This document shows, one piece after another, positions 45,476 through 56,977 of a stretch of DNA of 64,000 nucleotides. Source of the stretch: Mercurialis annua (taxonomy: Eukaryota; Streptophyta; Magnoliopsida; Malpighiales; Euphorbiaceae); the NCBI RefSeq assembly GCF_937616625.2, contig NC_065571.1:29741879-29805878 (forward strand). The letters run 5' to 3'. Positions within the stretch are counted from its first letter, which is position 1, and every line of letters starts with the position of its first letter. The position numbers were made by a program, and so were the translations under genes. Below the pieces are notes generated by a model. It searched no databases. It was not told where the DNA came from and saw nothing but the letters and a program-made list of their open reading frames with translations.

Positions 45476-48400
45476 ATGGACAACGTTATTCGTACTCGTG
45501 CTCGTGCTGCGGCAGAGCAAGAAGCTGTGGCTGATGATGCGATTTCCATGGAAGTCGATCAGAACGTACCACCAGTTCAGGCTAATGCTGGACGTGGTCG
45601 AGGTGGAGGTGCTGGCAGAGGTAGAGGTGCTGGTAGAGGCAGAGGAGCTGGTGCTGGTAGAGGTGGAGCTAGAGGACGCGGTGCAGCAGGTGTTCAGGCA
45701 CCGAATGTGCAGCAGGCACCAGAGGTGCAACAAGCACCAAATATGCAAGCGTTCGACTTCACTACTTTCTTGGCTGGCGTTGTCGAGATGCAGAACAATC
45801 AGACTCTACTGCAGAATCAGTGTAATATACTGGGTCAGTTAGCGCAGCAACAGCAACCTCAGGTTGGTGCTGTAGCTGGTATTGGTGGACTTGCTGGTGT
45901 CGGTCATATTCTAACAGACAGAGAGTTGGTGATGACCTACTTGAAGTTGAATCCGACTTCTTTTGATGGTGCTGGGGATGCTCTTGACTTTTTGGAGGAA
46001 TTTGAGTACAACAGTCAGAGGATTCAAGCGTCTGATCGTCAATCAGTGATGCTTGTGGAAATGTCGCTGAAGGGTCCAGCTAAGGATTGGTATCGCGATA
46101 ACATCAGGCCAGTTATGGATACTTTGCCTTGGGCTGATTTTGTGATCAGGTTCAGAGGTTACTATCTACCCTTCTCTGTTACTGAGAGTTTCAGAGAAAA
46201 GCTGCTAAATTTGAAGAAGGGGGATAGATCAGTGACAGACTACACTACTGAGTTTGTACGTTTGGGGCGGTTTGCTACAGATCTACAGGGTGATCAAGAG
46301 CGAGTGAACGACCGTTATGTTAGGGGTTTAGGCTCGGAGTTTCTTCCTTTGCTGATAGGGACAAACATGGAGTTTGCTCGGTTAGTGGATAGTGCGCGGC
46401 GGATGGAGAATTCGATGGTTCAGTTTGGGACGATCTCTGACCCTTTCCAGAATCAGAAGGGAAAGAGTGACGTTCCTAGTGGGGGGCAGCAGGCCCCAGT
46501 GCAGCATGGTAGTGGGAACTACTACAGTGGCTCTTCTCAGGCCAACAGGGGGAGTCGACGGACTCACAACAAAGGGAGGCACAGTGCCAGGAGTGCTCCG
46601 TACAGTTCCAGTAGCAGTGGGAGCAACCGTGGTTCAGGACGCGGGTACAGTGGTGGATCGAACATTCCGTTCTGCCAGAATTGCAGACGTAGGCATTATG
46701 GTCAGTGCCAGTTAGCTCCTGGAGGTTGTTTCACTTGTGGCCAGCCGGGTCATTTTTCTAGGGAGTGTCCGACATCTGGACAGCAGATGTCTAACTCCAG
46801 TGTGGCGCAGTCATCTTATCAGCAGCAGAGACCTGCGTTTACACAGTCTGTAGGGTACTCTCAACCTGCAGCATCCTTTGGTGGCCAGCGGGGCCGTGGT
46901 TCTGGTGGCAGAGGTTTTGGTGGCCGTGGTAACGGCGGTAGAGGTTCCAACGGTTATGGTACGGGACAGAGTACGCAGCAGCAGCCGCAGGGTCAGTCCA
47001 GAGTGTTCGCACTTACTCCTCAGGATGCGCGTGCATCAAACGCTGTGGTGCAAGGTACCATCCCGATTTCTTTTACTGATGCTTTGGTATTATTTGATGC
47101 GGGTGCGACCCATTCGTTTGTTTCTACTTGTTTTGCTGGGAAATTGGGTAGAGCACCATCTGTTTTGAGTGAACCTCTAGCTGTGTCTACACCTATGTCT
47201 GAAGGTGTAGTAGTGGACGTCGTCTATCCTTCTTGCCCTGTGGTTATTCAGGGTAGAGAATTGTGTGCTGATTTGATTGTACTTGACGTTCTTTCTTTTG
47301 ATGTTATCTTGGGGATGGACTGGTTGTCACGCCATTATGCTTCTATTGACTGTCGAGGGAAGTCAGTTGAGTTCAGGATTCCAGGTGGTCTACCTTTTTC
47401 CTTTCAGGGAGAAAAGGCAGAGACACCTAAGAATCTGATTTCCGCCATTAAGGCGAAGCGGATGTTAGGCAAGGGTTGCCAGGGTTTTCTTGCTGTGGTT
47501 CGTGATTTGGAGGCTGGTGGTAGTGATATGCATAGTGTGCCGATAGTGAATGAGTTCACTGATGTGTTTCCAGAGGAATTGCCTGGATTACCACCTGATC
47601 GTGATATTGAGTTTTGCATTGATGTGGTTTCTGGTACAGCTCCGATTTCGATACCGCCGTATCGGATGGCTCCTGCAGAGCTGAAAGAGTTGAAGGACCA
47701 GTTACAAGAGTTGTTGGATAGCGGGTTCATCAGACCGAGTACTTCTCCGTGGGGTGCTCCAGTTCTGTTTGTAAAGAAGAAAGACGGTTCCTTTCGGCTG
47801 TGTATCGACTACAGGCAGTTGAATAAGGCTACTGTCAAGAACAGATATCCTCTTCCTCGCATCGATGATTTGTTTGACCAGTTGCAGGGTGCGAAGTGTT
47901 TTTCCAAAATTGATTTGAGGTCTGGGTATCATCAGCTACGGATCCGTGATGCAGATGTGCCTAAGACTGCTTTTCGGACTCGTTACGGACATTTTGAGTT
48001 TCTGGTTATGTCCTTTGGTCTGACGAACGCACCAGCAGCGTTTATGGATATGATGAACAGAGTGTTCAAGCCGTTTTTGGATCAATTTGTTATCGTCTTC
48101 ATTGATGACATTTTGATCTATTCTCGGAGTGAGGAGGAGCATGCTTATCATTTGAGGACTATACTACAGACGTTGCGTGAGCATCAGTTGTATGCTAAGT
48201 TCTCAAAATGTGAGTTCTGGTTGGATCAGGTTACCTTTCTAGGACACGTGGTGTCGAAAGATGGGATCAAGGTTGATCCGAAGAAGATTGAGGCGGTCAT
48301 GGATTGGCAAAGGCCAAGGTCAGTTACCGAGATCAGAAGTTTTCTGGGTGTAGCTGGTTACTATCGTCGGTTCGTGCAAGATTTCTCCAGAATATCTGCA

Positions 48401-49213
48401 CCTTTGACTAAACTGACACAGAAGGGTGTCAAGTTTGAGTGGACTGACAAGTGCGAGGCAAGCTTTGAGAAGCTCAAGGAGATTTTGACTACAGCTCCGG
48501 TTTTGGCATTGCCTTCTGGCATTGACGGTTTCACAGTGTATTGTGATGCGTCTCAGATTGGTTTGGGTTGCGTTCTGATGCAACATGGACAGGTGATTGC
48601 CTATGCTTCCAGACAGTTGAAGAAGCATGAGGTGAATTACCCTACTCATGATTTAGAGTTGGCAGCTGTGGTTTTTGCGCTGAAAATCTGGAGGCATTAT
48701 TTGTATGGTGCTACTTGTGAGATTTTCACGGATCATAAGAGTCTGAAGTATATCTTTGATCAGAGAGAATTGAACTTGAGACAGAGGAGGTGGTTAGAGT
48801 TGCTGAAGGACTACGACTGTACTATTCAGTACCATCCTGGTAAGGCTAATGTGGTAGCCGATGCGTTGAGTCGCAAGTCTTCAGGCAGTTTGGCTCATAT
48901 TTCTGAGATTGGGCGTAGACCCATGGTTAGAGAGTGGCACAGTTTGATAGCTTCAGGCTATGGATTTCAAATTTCTCAGACTGGTTGTTTGTTAGCACAG
49001 TTGCAAGTGCAACCCGTTTTGATTGATCGGATCAAAGCTTTACAAGCTGAGGATCCACAATTGAAACGGATTATTGAGGAAGTTCAGCAGGATGGAAATT
49101 CTGAGTTTACTTTTTGTGGATGGTGTTCTGAGACATGGTTCGAGATTGTGTGTTCCGGATTCAGATGGTTTGAGGGACCAGATTTTGGAAGAAGCGCACA
49201 AGTCTGCTTATAG
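45476..49213 (+). CDS. Element A Gag-Pol: gag, protease, reverse transcriptase, RNase H
   Basis: Polyprotein of 1,245 codons starting [11 protein letters not shown] at 45,476, just after a possible splice acceptor; the same start is used in element B. Order: an Arg-Gly-rich N-terminus (about residues 38-72), the gag core (about 140-310, with AKDWYRDN at 202), a Cys-His motif [12 protein letters not shown], and the CCHC zinc knuckle [14 protein letters not shown] (418-431). Next come an aspartic protease with [10 protein letters not shown] (catalytic Asp541) and ILGMDW, and RT from about 726 with the catalytic box FIDDIL (Asp877, Asp878). RNase H follows with YCDAS (Asp1024) and [11 protein letters not shown]. 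It makes the virus-like particle and copies RNA into DNA in the cytoplasm. The protease has Ala where Ser or Thr is commoner, as some Gypsy families do. After about codon 1,211 the frame is shifted by one extra nucleotide, so the last about 34 residues are spurious. Integrase continues in another frame. Confidence 0.95.
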   Translation: MDNVIRTRARAAAEQEAVADDAISMEVDQNVPPVQANAGRGRGGGAGRGRGAGRGRGAGAGRGGARGRGAAGVQAPNVQQAPEVQQAPNMQAFDFTTFLAGVVEMQNNQTLLQNQCNILGQLAQQQQPQVGAVAGIGGLAGVGHILTDRELVMTYLKLNPTSFDGAGDALDFLEEFEYNSQRIQASDRQSVMLVEMSLKGPAKDWYRDNIRPVMDTLPWADFVIRFRGYYLPFSVTESFREKLLNLKKGDRSVTDYTTEFVRLGRFATDLQGDQERVNDRYVRGLGSEFLPLLIGTNMEFARLVDSARRMENSMVQFGTISDPFQNQKGKSDVPSGGQQAPVQHGSGNYYSGSSQANRGSRRTHNKGRHSARSAPYSSSSSGSNRGSGRGYSGGSNIPFCQNCRRRHYGQCQLAPGGCFTCGQPGHFSRECPTSGQQMSNSSVAQSSYQQQRPAFTQSVGYSQPAASFGGQRGRGSGGRGFGGRGNGGRGSNGYGTGQSTQQQPQGQSRVFALTPQDARASNAVVQGTIPISFTDALVLFDAGATHSFVSTCFAGKLGRAPSVLSEPLAVSTPMSEGVVVDVVYPSCPVVIQGRELCADLIVLDVLSFDVILGMDWLSRHYASIDCRGKSVEFRIPGGLPFSFQGEKAETPKNLISAIKAKRMLGKGCQGFLAVVRDLEAGGSDMHSVPIVNEFTDVFPEELPGLPPDRDIEFCIDVVSGTAPISIPPYRMAPAELKELKDQLQELLDSGFIRPSTSPWGAPVLFVKKKDGSFRLCIDYRQLNKATVKNRYPLPRIDDLFDQLQGAKCFSKIDLRSGYHQLRIRDADVPKTAFRTRYGHFEFLVMSFGLTNAPAAFMDMMNRVFKPFLDQFVIVFIDDILIYSRSEEEHAYHLRTILQTLREHQLYAKFSKCEFWLDQVTFLGHVVSKDGIKVDPKKIEAVMDWQRPRSVTEIRSFLGVAGYYRRFVQDFSRISAPLTKLTQKGVKFEWTDKCEASFEKLKEILTTAPVLALPSGIDGFTVYCDASQIGLGCVLMQHGQVIAYASRQLKKHEVNYPTHDLELAAVVFALKIWRHYLYGATCEIFTDHKSLKYIFDQRELNLRQRRWLELLKDYDCTIQYHPGKANVVADALSRKSSGSLAHISEIGRRPMVREWHSLIASGYGFQISQTGCLLAQLQVQPVLIDRIKALQAEDPQLKRIIEEVQQDGNSEFTFCGWCSETWFEIVCSGFRWFEGPDFGRSAQVCL

Positions 49214-50444
49214 TGTTCATCCGGGTTCTACTAAGATGTACCATGATCTTAAGGGTACCTATTGGTGGAGCGGGATGAAGAAGGATGTCGCTGAGTATGT
49301 TTCTAAGTGTCTGACTTGCCAGCAGGTGAAGCTGGAACATCAGAGACCTTTTGGCTATCTGCAACCACTACCTATTCCAGAGTGGAAGTGGGAGCGGATT
49401 GCTATGGATTTTGTGGTTGGGTTACCACGTACTCGACAGGGATACGATTCCATCTGGGTGATAGTTGACCGTATGACCAAGTCAGCTCATTTCCTTCCGA
49501 TTAAGGTTTCGTATACTGCTTCGAGGTTGGCTCAGTTGTACATCGACAGGATTGTCAGTTTGCATGGTGTACCGGTTTCTATTGTTTCAGACAGAGGTTC
49601 TGTGTTTACTTCGAGGTTTTGGAAGGCGTTACAGGAATCCTTGGGTTCTCGGTTGGATTTCAGTACAGCTTTTCATCCTCAGACTGACGGTCAGTCTGAG
49701 AGGACTATTCAGACGTTGGAGGATATGCTCAGGATGTGTGTTCTCGATTTTCAGGGTAGCTGGGATACTCATTTGCCGTTGATTGAGTTTTCCTATAACA
49801 ACAGTTATCATGCGAGTATCGAGATGGCGCCGTATGAGGCTTTGTACGGGCGCAAGTGTAGATCTCCTATCTGTTGGGAGGAGGTCGGAGAGCGTAAACT
49901 CTCGGGAGCGGAGATTATTCAGATTACCTCTGAGAAGGTACCGTTGATTAAGCGGAGGTTGGAGACTGCTTTTAGTCGGCATAAGAGTTATGCTGATCCG
50001 AAGAGGAAAGACATTGAGTTCCAGGTTGGTGATTTCGTATTTCTTCGGGTTTCGCCTATGAAAGGCGTGGTTCGTTTTGGTGTCAAGGGAAAGTTGGCAC
50101 CGAGGTATATTGGTCCTTATGAAATTTCGGAGAGGATTGGAGCTGTGGCTTATCGTCTGGTTCTACCGCCAGACATGTCGTTAGTACATCCGGTGTTTCA
50201 CGTTTCTATGTTGAGAAAGTGCGTTTCTGATCCTTCGCACGTGATTGTGCCTCAGAGTGTTGAGATTGACCAGGAGCTGTCCTATGAGGAACAACCAGTT
50301 GAGATTGTTGATACGCAGGTGCGTAAATTGCGGAACAAGGAGATTCCGATGGTCAAAGTTCTCTGGCGCAATCATTCTGTAGAGGAGTGTACTTGGGAGA
50401 CCGAGTTGGATATGCGGAATCGCTATCCTTTTCTATTTCCGTGA
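49074..50444 (+). CDS. Element A integrase and chromodomain (frameshifted continuation of pol)
   Basis: This frame continues pol after the shift; homology with element B resumes at about 49,113 (FVDG), so its upstream ATG at 49,074 is not a natural start. It holds the integrase zinc domain (His42, His49, Cys79, Cys82 of this frame) and the DD35E catalytic core with Asp132 (VIVDRMTK), Asp173 (VSDRGS) and Glu209 (QSERT). A GPYEI-containing C-terminal region follows, then a chromodomain at about residues 400-455 ([11 protein letters not shown]). Integrase would insert the cDNA; the chromodomain is thought to steer chromoviruses to heterochromatin, which fits the satellite-rich setting. Without correction of the shift the element would make no integrase in one piece with RT. 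Confidence 0.93.
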   Translation: MRKFSRMEILSLLFVDGVLRHGSRLCVPDSDGLRDQILEEAHKSAYSVHPGSTKMYHDLKGTYWWSGMKKDVAEYVSKCLTCQQVKLEHQRPFGYLQPLPIPEWKWERIAMDFVVGLPRTRQGYDSIWVIVDRMTKSAHFLPIKVSYTASRLAQLYIDRIVSLHGVPVSIVSDRGSVFTSRFWKALQESLGSRLDFSTAFHPQTDGQSERTIQTLEDMLRMCVLDFQGSWDTHLPLIEFSYNNSYHASIEMAPYEALYGRKCRSPICWEEVGERKLSGAEIIQITSEKVPLIKRRLETAFSRHKSYADPKRKDIEFQVGDFVFLRVSPMKGVVRFGVKGKLAPRYIGPYEISERIGAVAYRLVLPPDMSLVHPVFHVSMLRKCVSDPSHVIVPQSVEIDQELSYEEQPVEIVDTQVRKLRNKEIPMVKVLWRNHSVEECTWETELDMRNRYPFLFP

Positions 50445-50527
50445 GGTACAATATCTTGAGTTCTGTGACTTTTTATAATTTTTACTGTGTTACGTGTTGT
50501 TCTGGTGTGTTTTTACTTGTCGTGGTA

Positions 50528-50562
50528 AATTCGAGGACGAATTTTAAATTAGTTGGGGAGAA
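50528..50562 (+). promoter_or_regulatory. Element A polypurine tract and preceding palindromic block
   Basis: GGGGAGAA at 50,555-50,562 directly abuts the 3' LTR and would prime plus-strand DNA. Just before it, AAATTCGAGGACGAATTT (about 50,528-50,545) is an interrupted palindrome kept in B (about 56,943) and in C (about 33,389, minus strand). Similar CGAGGACGAAT blocks are common before the 3' LTR of plant chromoviruses. Confidence 0.88.
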
Positions 50563-53443
50563 TGTAATATCCCGTAAAATTTTAAATTTATTTTGTTATT
50601 TTTCCGACGTGGTTCCGGATGTGTTTTGAGGGGTATTTGAGGTTTCGTAAAATTTTGTGGTTCGATTCGTCTTCGGTTCGGTTTTAAAAAAAATTTAATA
50701 AACTTCTCCCTTGGGTCTTGGTTCAACCAAATGGTTGAACCAAGGAATTAACCAGGTCTCGTAAGAGACCTGATGATTTCCCGTACAGTCCCGTTCGGGA
50801 CTGTGCCTGTCCCGTACGGGACTGTGCAAATTTTGCACTGGTCTCGTACGAGACCAGGCTGTCCCGAACGAGAACTCAGCATTTTTGCTGAGTCTCGTTC
50901 GAGACTGGTAACGGCAGTTAGGAGGCTTAATTTCTGCCGTTACCATTCCGATTTCTTTCCCTTCTTAGCTGATTTGATTCCTTATTTTCCTTCTCTACAT
51001 ATTCAGCTAGCCCTAGCCACCATCCTTCTCTTTTCTCTTCATGTTTTTCACCTCCAAAATCTGCTCCAACTCAGCCCCGTGGTAAGTGTTCTTAACCATT
51101 TCCATTTCAGAATTTTAGCTTTGAACATACTTCGGTTTTCTGATCCGTGTGTGTTCGTTTCTAGATCGAAACTGAAACCGTTTGATCTCAGGCGTTCTAG
51201 ACTCGTTTACCTTCGATTCAATTCGTTCGCTTCGCTTAACGGTACGCCGTTGATCTCGTTCTTTTGCCGTTCGGTTTATCGCTTTGGTTTTGTTAAAATT
51301 CTGTTCTTGATTGTTGGTTGCTGCTGTTGTGTTTCCTTCACGCATTAGGCTTAGGTTTTGTTTCTTCTTCATGGTTTGGCATCTTTGTTAATGGGTTAAT
51401 CAGATTTTGGTTGAATTATGTCATGCCATGATCTTGAGTTTTGCCGAATGGTTCTTGTTAGTTCTTGTGATTTGGTTGTGTTTAATTGTTGAGATATAGA
51501 ATGAAGGTGGTATGATTGGATTGGGAATGTTGGATTCGTATTCAGTGTTTAAGTTGTTAGTTATATAGTGAATGAGATTTAGTTCGGTTTTGATTCTTTC
51601 AAATGAGAAATGGCGGCAGGAACATGGCTCTGTTCTTTTTCTCTTATTTGAAGATGATGGTATAAATGCCATGTTAAGTCACCATCTTATTTGGCTTGAT
51701 ATTATTAAGTCCTTTAGGTTTATTTTATTTGATAATAACTTAAATTTCATTATAATTTACAATTGATTTATTGTAAACGATATTTTATAAAATTAAGTTA
51801 ATATAATTACTCGGGTAATTATATTTGTTTTCAAATGTCGTTTTGACAAAAGTTGGTTAAATTACAATTTAGCCCCTAAACTTATTTTATAACTAAATTA
51901 AGTGGATTTTTGGTTAATAACTTTATTGTTGGTTTTAATTACAAAGAAAAACAATAAATTGATTTCGGATATCAAATTGGCAAAAGTACAATTTAGTCCT
52001 TATTTGGCAAAAGTACGATTTAGTCCTTAAACTTTTATTAACTTAAAATGATTAAGTTTTTGATTGTAACTTGGGTTACTTAGAATTGAAGTTATTGAGT
52101 TCCGCTTTTAAAATGGTTTATTATTCTATGGAATTATTTTATAAATATAAACTCGGGTTTATATTTGATAAACGTTTTGAATCGGGTTAGACTTGGGTCA
52201 CCCGACAAGTGAGGTTGGCTTGGTAGTTTGTGATAACTCGGCTAACCCACTATTTGGAAATTATTTATTATTTAAAGTTATTAAATAATATTTATAAATT
52301 GGATTTAAGCGGGAACTCAATAGACTTATATTAATTGGGCTTTATTATCCTTTGGGTGTATTTGTGTTACTTTGGATTGTTTAATTACTACGTGTTATTG
52401 TGCTAGTTTTATGTGGTGTCTAGTACTCTCTAGAGTTAGGGTCTGATTTTAATAATTATTTTATTTGTCTAGACTCGTCTACTGTTCGTGCTTCAGAGGC
52501 GAACCAGAGTTAGTTGCTTGCCGGTATTTCACGCGGATTAGCAAGCAGTGAGTTTGTATTTACTATTTACCGCTTTATTAAGTAAATTGTTATTTTAATA
52601 TTAAATATATATACTGTACGTATATTTCGAACTGTTTTTATATTATGGCTCTTAGTTGGAACGTGCTACCTAATGGGCATCATTAGGACTGCGTGCGCAC
52701 CGGTATTGATCTGGGTAAGGTATTTATGGAAATGTGGTAACTCGGTGTGAGCATAGCTCTCGGGACCAGGTAGAGTAACTCGGTGTAGCTCAGCTCTCGG
52801 GACTCTGGTATAAGTGTGGTCAGTGGTAACTCGGTGTAGCTCAGCTCTCGGGACCAGACCTATTGGATTATGATTATTATTTAGAATTGTGGATTAGGGT
52901 TCCAACTATTATCTATAATATCGTTATTAAATCTTTTAAACGTTTTAAAGGTTTTCCACTTAATAAATGTAAATAGTGGTATGAACTCATCTCAGTATAT
53001 CTGACCCCGTTGTTTTCCCAATTTTCCCAGGGTTATGATCTGAGAGTGTCGGGTGATCTCCGCATTTACTTTTCCTCGGAGGTTCCATTATTTTGATGTA
53101 CTGTCAAACTATTTTATTCTTAGACCGCAGTAGTTGACTAGACGTCTTTACTATTATTACAGTTGTTTGTCGGATTGGTTCGACTGGTTATATTGCTTTG
53201 GCATGTTATATTATTATATTGGTTTATGATAAATCTATTTTAGACTTAGAATTGAATATGTATGTTATATTAATTGTTGATTATTATAACTGCTAGTTTA
53301 GGCTGAAGTCTCGGTTGCCCCCGAGCATTGGTTTTCTGCAGGTTTATGTGTTTATGCTTTATATGGGAGGCTAGCTACGGGTTTCGGTACTACATTACCC
53401 ATACCCTAGCGCCGGTCGCGATTCATGAAAATGGGTCGTGACA
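50563..53443 (+). repeat. Element A 3' LTR
   Basis: The LTR is 2,881 bp, equal in length to the 5' LTR with three substitutions and no indels found on reading. It carries the same palindromes, GTAAGT (51,082-51,087) and triple repeats. It is followed by the right target duplication GTTCG (53,444-53,448). Confidence 0.96.
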
Positions 53444-53448
53444 GTTCG

Positions 53449-56400
53449 CTCTTACTCCTCAAGATGTGCGTGCATCAAATGCCGTTGTTCAAGGTACCAT
53501 TCTGATCCCTTTTGCTGATGCTCTGGTATTATTTGATGTGGGTGCAACCCATTCGTTTGTGTCTACGTGTTTTACTGGGAAATTGGGTATTGCACCATCT
53601 ACTTTGAGTGAACCTCTAGCTGTGTCTACACCTATGTCTGAAGGTGTAGTAGTGGACGTCGTTTATCCTTCTTGTTCAGTGGTTATTCAGGGTAGAGAAT
53701 TATGTGTTGATTTGATTGTGATTGACGTTCTTTCTTTTGATGTCATCTTGGGGATGGATTGGCTGTCACGCCACTTTGCTTCTATTGACTGTCGAGGGAA
53801 GTCAGTCGAGTTTAGGATTCCAGGTGATCTACCTTTTTCCTTTCAGGGTGAAAAGGCAGAGATACCTAAGAATCTGATTTCCGCCATCAAGGCGAAGCGA
53901 ATGTTGGGCAAGGGTTGCCAGGGTTTTCTTGCTGTAGTTCGTGATTTGGAGGCCGATAGTGGTGATATGCATAGTGTTCCGATAGTGAATGAGTTCACTG
54001 ATGTGTTTCCAGAGGAATTGCCTGGATTACCACCTGACCGTGAGATTGAGTTTTGCATTGATGTGGTTTCTGGTACAGCTCCGATTTCGATACTGCCGTA
54101 TCGGATGGCTCCTGCAGAGTTTAAGGAGTTGAAGGACCAGTTACAAGAGTTGTTGGATAGCGGGTTCACCAGACCGAGTACTTCTCCATGGGGTGCTCCA
54201 GTTCTGTTTGTGAAGAAGAAAGACGGTTCCTTTCAACTGTGTATCGACTACAGATAGTTGAACAAGGCTACTGTCAAGAACAGATATCCTCTTCCTCGCA
54301 TCGATGATTTGTTTGACCAGTTGCAGGGTGCAAAGTGTTTTTCCAAGATTGATTTGAGGTCTGGGTATCATCAACTTCGGATCCGTGATGTAGATGTGCC
54401 TAAGACTGCTTTTCGGACGCGGTATGGACATTTTGAGTTTCTGGTTATGTCCTTTGGTCTGACTAACGCACCAGCAGCGTTTATGGATATGATGAATAGA
54501 GTGTTCAAGCCGTTTTTGGATCAATTTGTTATCGTTTTCATTGATGACATTTTGATCTATTCTCGGAGTGAGGAGGAGCATGCTTATCATTTGAGGACTA
54601 TACTACAGACGTTGCGTGAGCATCAGTTGTATGCTAAGTTCTCAAAATATGAGTTCTGGTTGGATCAGGTTACTTTTCTAGGACACGTGGTGTCGAAAGA
54701 TGGGATCAAGGTTGATCCAAAGAAGATTGAGGCGGCTATGGATTGGCAGAGGCCGAGGTCAGTTACCGAGATTAGGAGTTTTCTCGGTTTAGCTGGCTAC
54801 TATCGTCGGTTCGTGCAAGATTTCTCTAGGATATATGCACCGTTGACTAAACTGACAAAGAAGGGTGTTAAGTTTGAGCTGACTGACAAGTGCGAGGCGA
54901 GTTTTGAGAAGCTCAAGGAGATTTTGACTACATCTCCGGTTTTGGCATTGCCTTCGGACATTGACGGTTTCACAGTGTATTGTGATGCGTCTCGGATTGG
55001 TTTGGGTTGCGTTCTGATGCAACATGGACAGGTGATTGCCTATGCTTCCAGACAGTTGAAGAAGCATGAGGTGAATTACCCTACTCATGATTTAGAGTTG
55101 GCAGCTGTGGTTTTTGCGCTGAAAATTTGGAGGCATTACTTGTACGGTGCTATTTGTGAGATTTTTACTGATCATAAGAGTCTGAAGTATATCTTTGATC
55201 AGAGAGAGTTGAACTTGAGACAGAGGAGGTGGTTAGAGTTGCTGAAAGACTATGATTGTACTATTCAGTACCATCCTGGTAAGGCTAATGTGGTAGCCGA
55301 TGCGTTGAGTCGCAAGTCTTCGGGCAGTTTGGCTCATATTTCTGAGATTGGGCGTAGACCCATGGTTAGAGAGTGGCACAGTTTGATAGCTTCAGTCTAT
55401 GGTTTTCAGGTTTCTCAGGCCGGTTGTTTGTTGGCACAGTTCCAAGTGCAACCTGTTTTGATTGATCGGATTAAAGATTTACAAGCTGAGGATCCACAGT
55501 TGAAGCAGATTATTGGGGAGATTCAGCAGGCCGGTAACTCTGAGTTTATTTTTGTGGATGGTTTTCTGAGACATGGTTCAAGATTGTGTGTTCCGGATTC
55601 AGATGGTTTGAGGGACCAGATTCTGGAAGAAGCGCACAAGTCTGCTTATAGTGTTCATCCGGGTTCTACTAAGATGTACCAATATCTTAAGGGTACCAAC
55701 TGGTGGAGCGGGATGCAGAAGGATGTCGCTGAGTATGTTTCTAAGTGTCTGACTTGCCAGCAGGTGAAGCTGGAGCATCAGAGACCTTTTGGCTATCTGC
55801 AGCCGCTACCTATTCCAGAGTGGAAGTGGGAGCGGATTTCCATGGATTTTGTGGTTGGTTTACCACGTACTCGACAGGGGTACGATTCCATCTGGGTTAT
55901 AGTTGACCGTATGACCAAGTCAGCTCATTTCCTTCTGATCAAGGTTTCGTATCCTGCATCGAGGTTGGCTCAGTTGTACATCGACAGGATTGTCAGTTTG
56001 CATGGTGTACCGGTTTCTATTGTTTCAGACAGAGGTTCTGTGTTTACTTAGAGGTTCTGGAAAGCATTATAGGAATCCTTGGGTTCTCGATTGGATTTTA
56101 GTACAGCTTTTCATCCTCAGACTGACGGTCAGTCTGAGAGGACTATTCAGACGTTGGAGGATATGCTCAGGATGTGTGTTCTCAATTTTCAGGATAGCTG
56201 GGATACTCATTTGCCGTTGATTGAGTTTTCTTACAACAACAGTTACCACGCGAGTATCGAGATGGCGCCGTATGAGGCTTTGTACGGGCGCAACTGTAGA
56301 TCTCCTATCTGTTGGGAGGAGGTTGGAGAGCGTAAACTCTCGGGAGCAGAGATTATTCAGATTACCTCAGAGAAGGTACCGTTGATCAAACGGAGGTTAA

Positions 56401-56860
56401 GAGTTATGCTGATCCGAAGAAAAAAGACATTGAGTTTCATGTTGGTGATTTCGTGTTTCTTCGGGTTTCGCCTATGAAAGGCGTGGTTCGTTTTGGTGTC
56501 AAGGGGAAGTTGGCACCGAGGTATATTGGTCCTTATGAGATTCCAGAAAGGATTGGAGCTGTGCCTTATCGTCTGGTTCTGTCGCCAGACATGTCTTTAG
56601 TGCATCCTGTGTTTCATGTGTCTATGTTGAGGAAGTGCATTTCTGATCCTTCGCACGTGATTGTGCCTCAGAGCATTGAGATTGACCAAGAATTATCGTA
56701 TGAGGAACAACCAGTTGACGTTGTTGATACGCAAGTGCGTAAATTGCGGAACAAGGAGATTCCGACGGTCAAAGTCCTCTGGCGCAATCATTCTGTCAAG
56801 GAGTGTACTTGGGAGACCGAGTCGGATATGCGGAATCGCTATCCTTTTCTCTTTCTTTGA
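53449..56860 (+). pseudogene. Element B pol: protease, RT, RNase H, integrase, chromodomain (broken)
   Basis: This continues the element B reading frame after the element A insertion. Protease has [10 protein letters not shown], with Val after the catalytic Asp. RT with FIDDILIYS, RNase H with YCDAS and FTDHKS, the integrase zinc domain and the three acidic residues are all recognisable. Breaks are TAG at 54,255 (CAG in A), TAG at 56,049 (TCG in A), TAG at 56,070 (CAG in A), and a 22-bp deletion at about 56,398 that shifts the frame before the chromodomain (about 56,720-56,857). The region that is frameshifted in A (near 55,548) is in frame here, showing the ancestral state. Not functional. 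Confidence 0.93.
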
Positions 56861-56969
56861 GGTACGAAACTTGTTTACTATGTGATTTTATGAGTTTTAT
56901 TTGTGTTACGTGTTTACTGCTGTTGTTTGCTTATCGTGATTAAATTCGAGGACGAATTTATAATTAGTT

Positions 56970-56977
56970 GGGGAGAA
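56970..56977 (+). promoter_or_regulatory. Element B polypurine tract
   Basis: GGGGAGAA directly precedes the 3' LTR, as in element A, with the AATTCGAGGACGAATT block just upstream (about 56,943-56,960). Confidence 0.88.

Larger units (their letters stand above)
42254..53443 (+). mobile_element. Element A, young full-length Tekay-like chromovirus
   Basis: A complete Ty3/Gypsy element of 11,190 bp with two 2,881-bp LTRs, TG...CA ends, target duplication GTTCG, primer site, gag-pol and purine tract. The LTRs differ only at 43,718/52,027 (C/T), 43,905/52,214 (C/G) and 44,624/52,933 (G/C), about 0.1 percent. At commonly used plant rates of about 0.7-1.3 x 10^-8 per site per year this implies insertion some tens of thousands of years ago. 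The chromodomain at the end of integrase places it among chromoviruses, most like Tekay/Del. The only coding defect seen is a 1-nt frameshift near 49,110. Confidence 0.95.

Noticed and set aside
49074..49112. ATG at 49,074 as a separate integrase gene start, or programmed frameshifting in element A
   Set aside because: Element B reads through the same region in one frame, so the A break is a 1-nt insertion and not a conserved recoding site.
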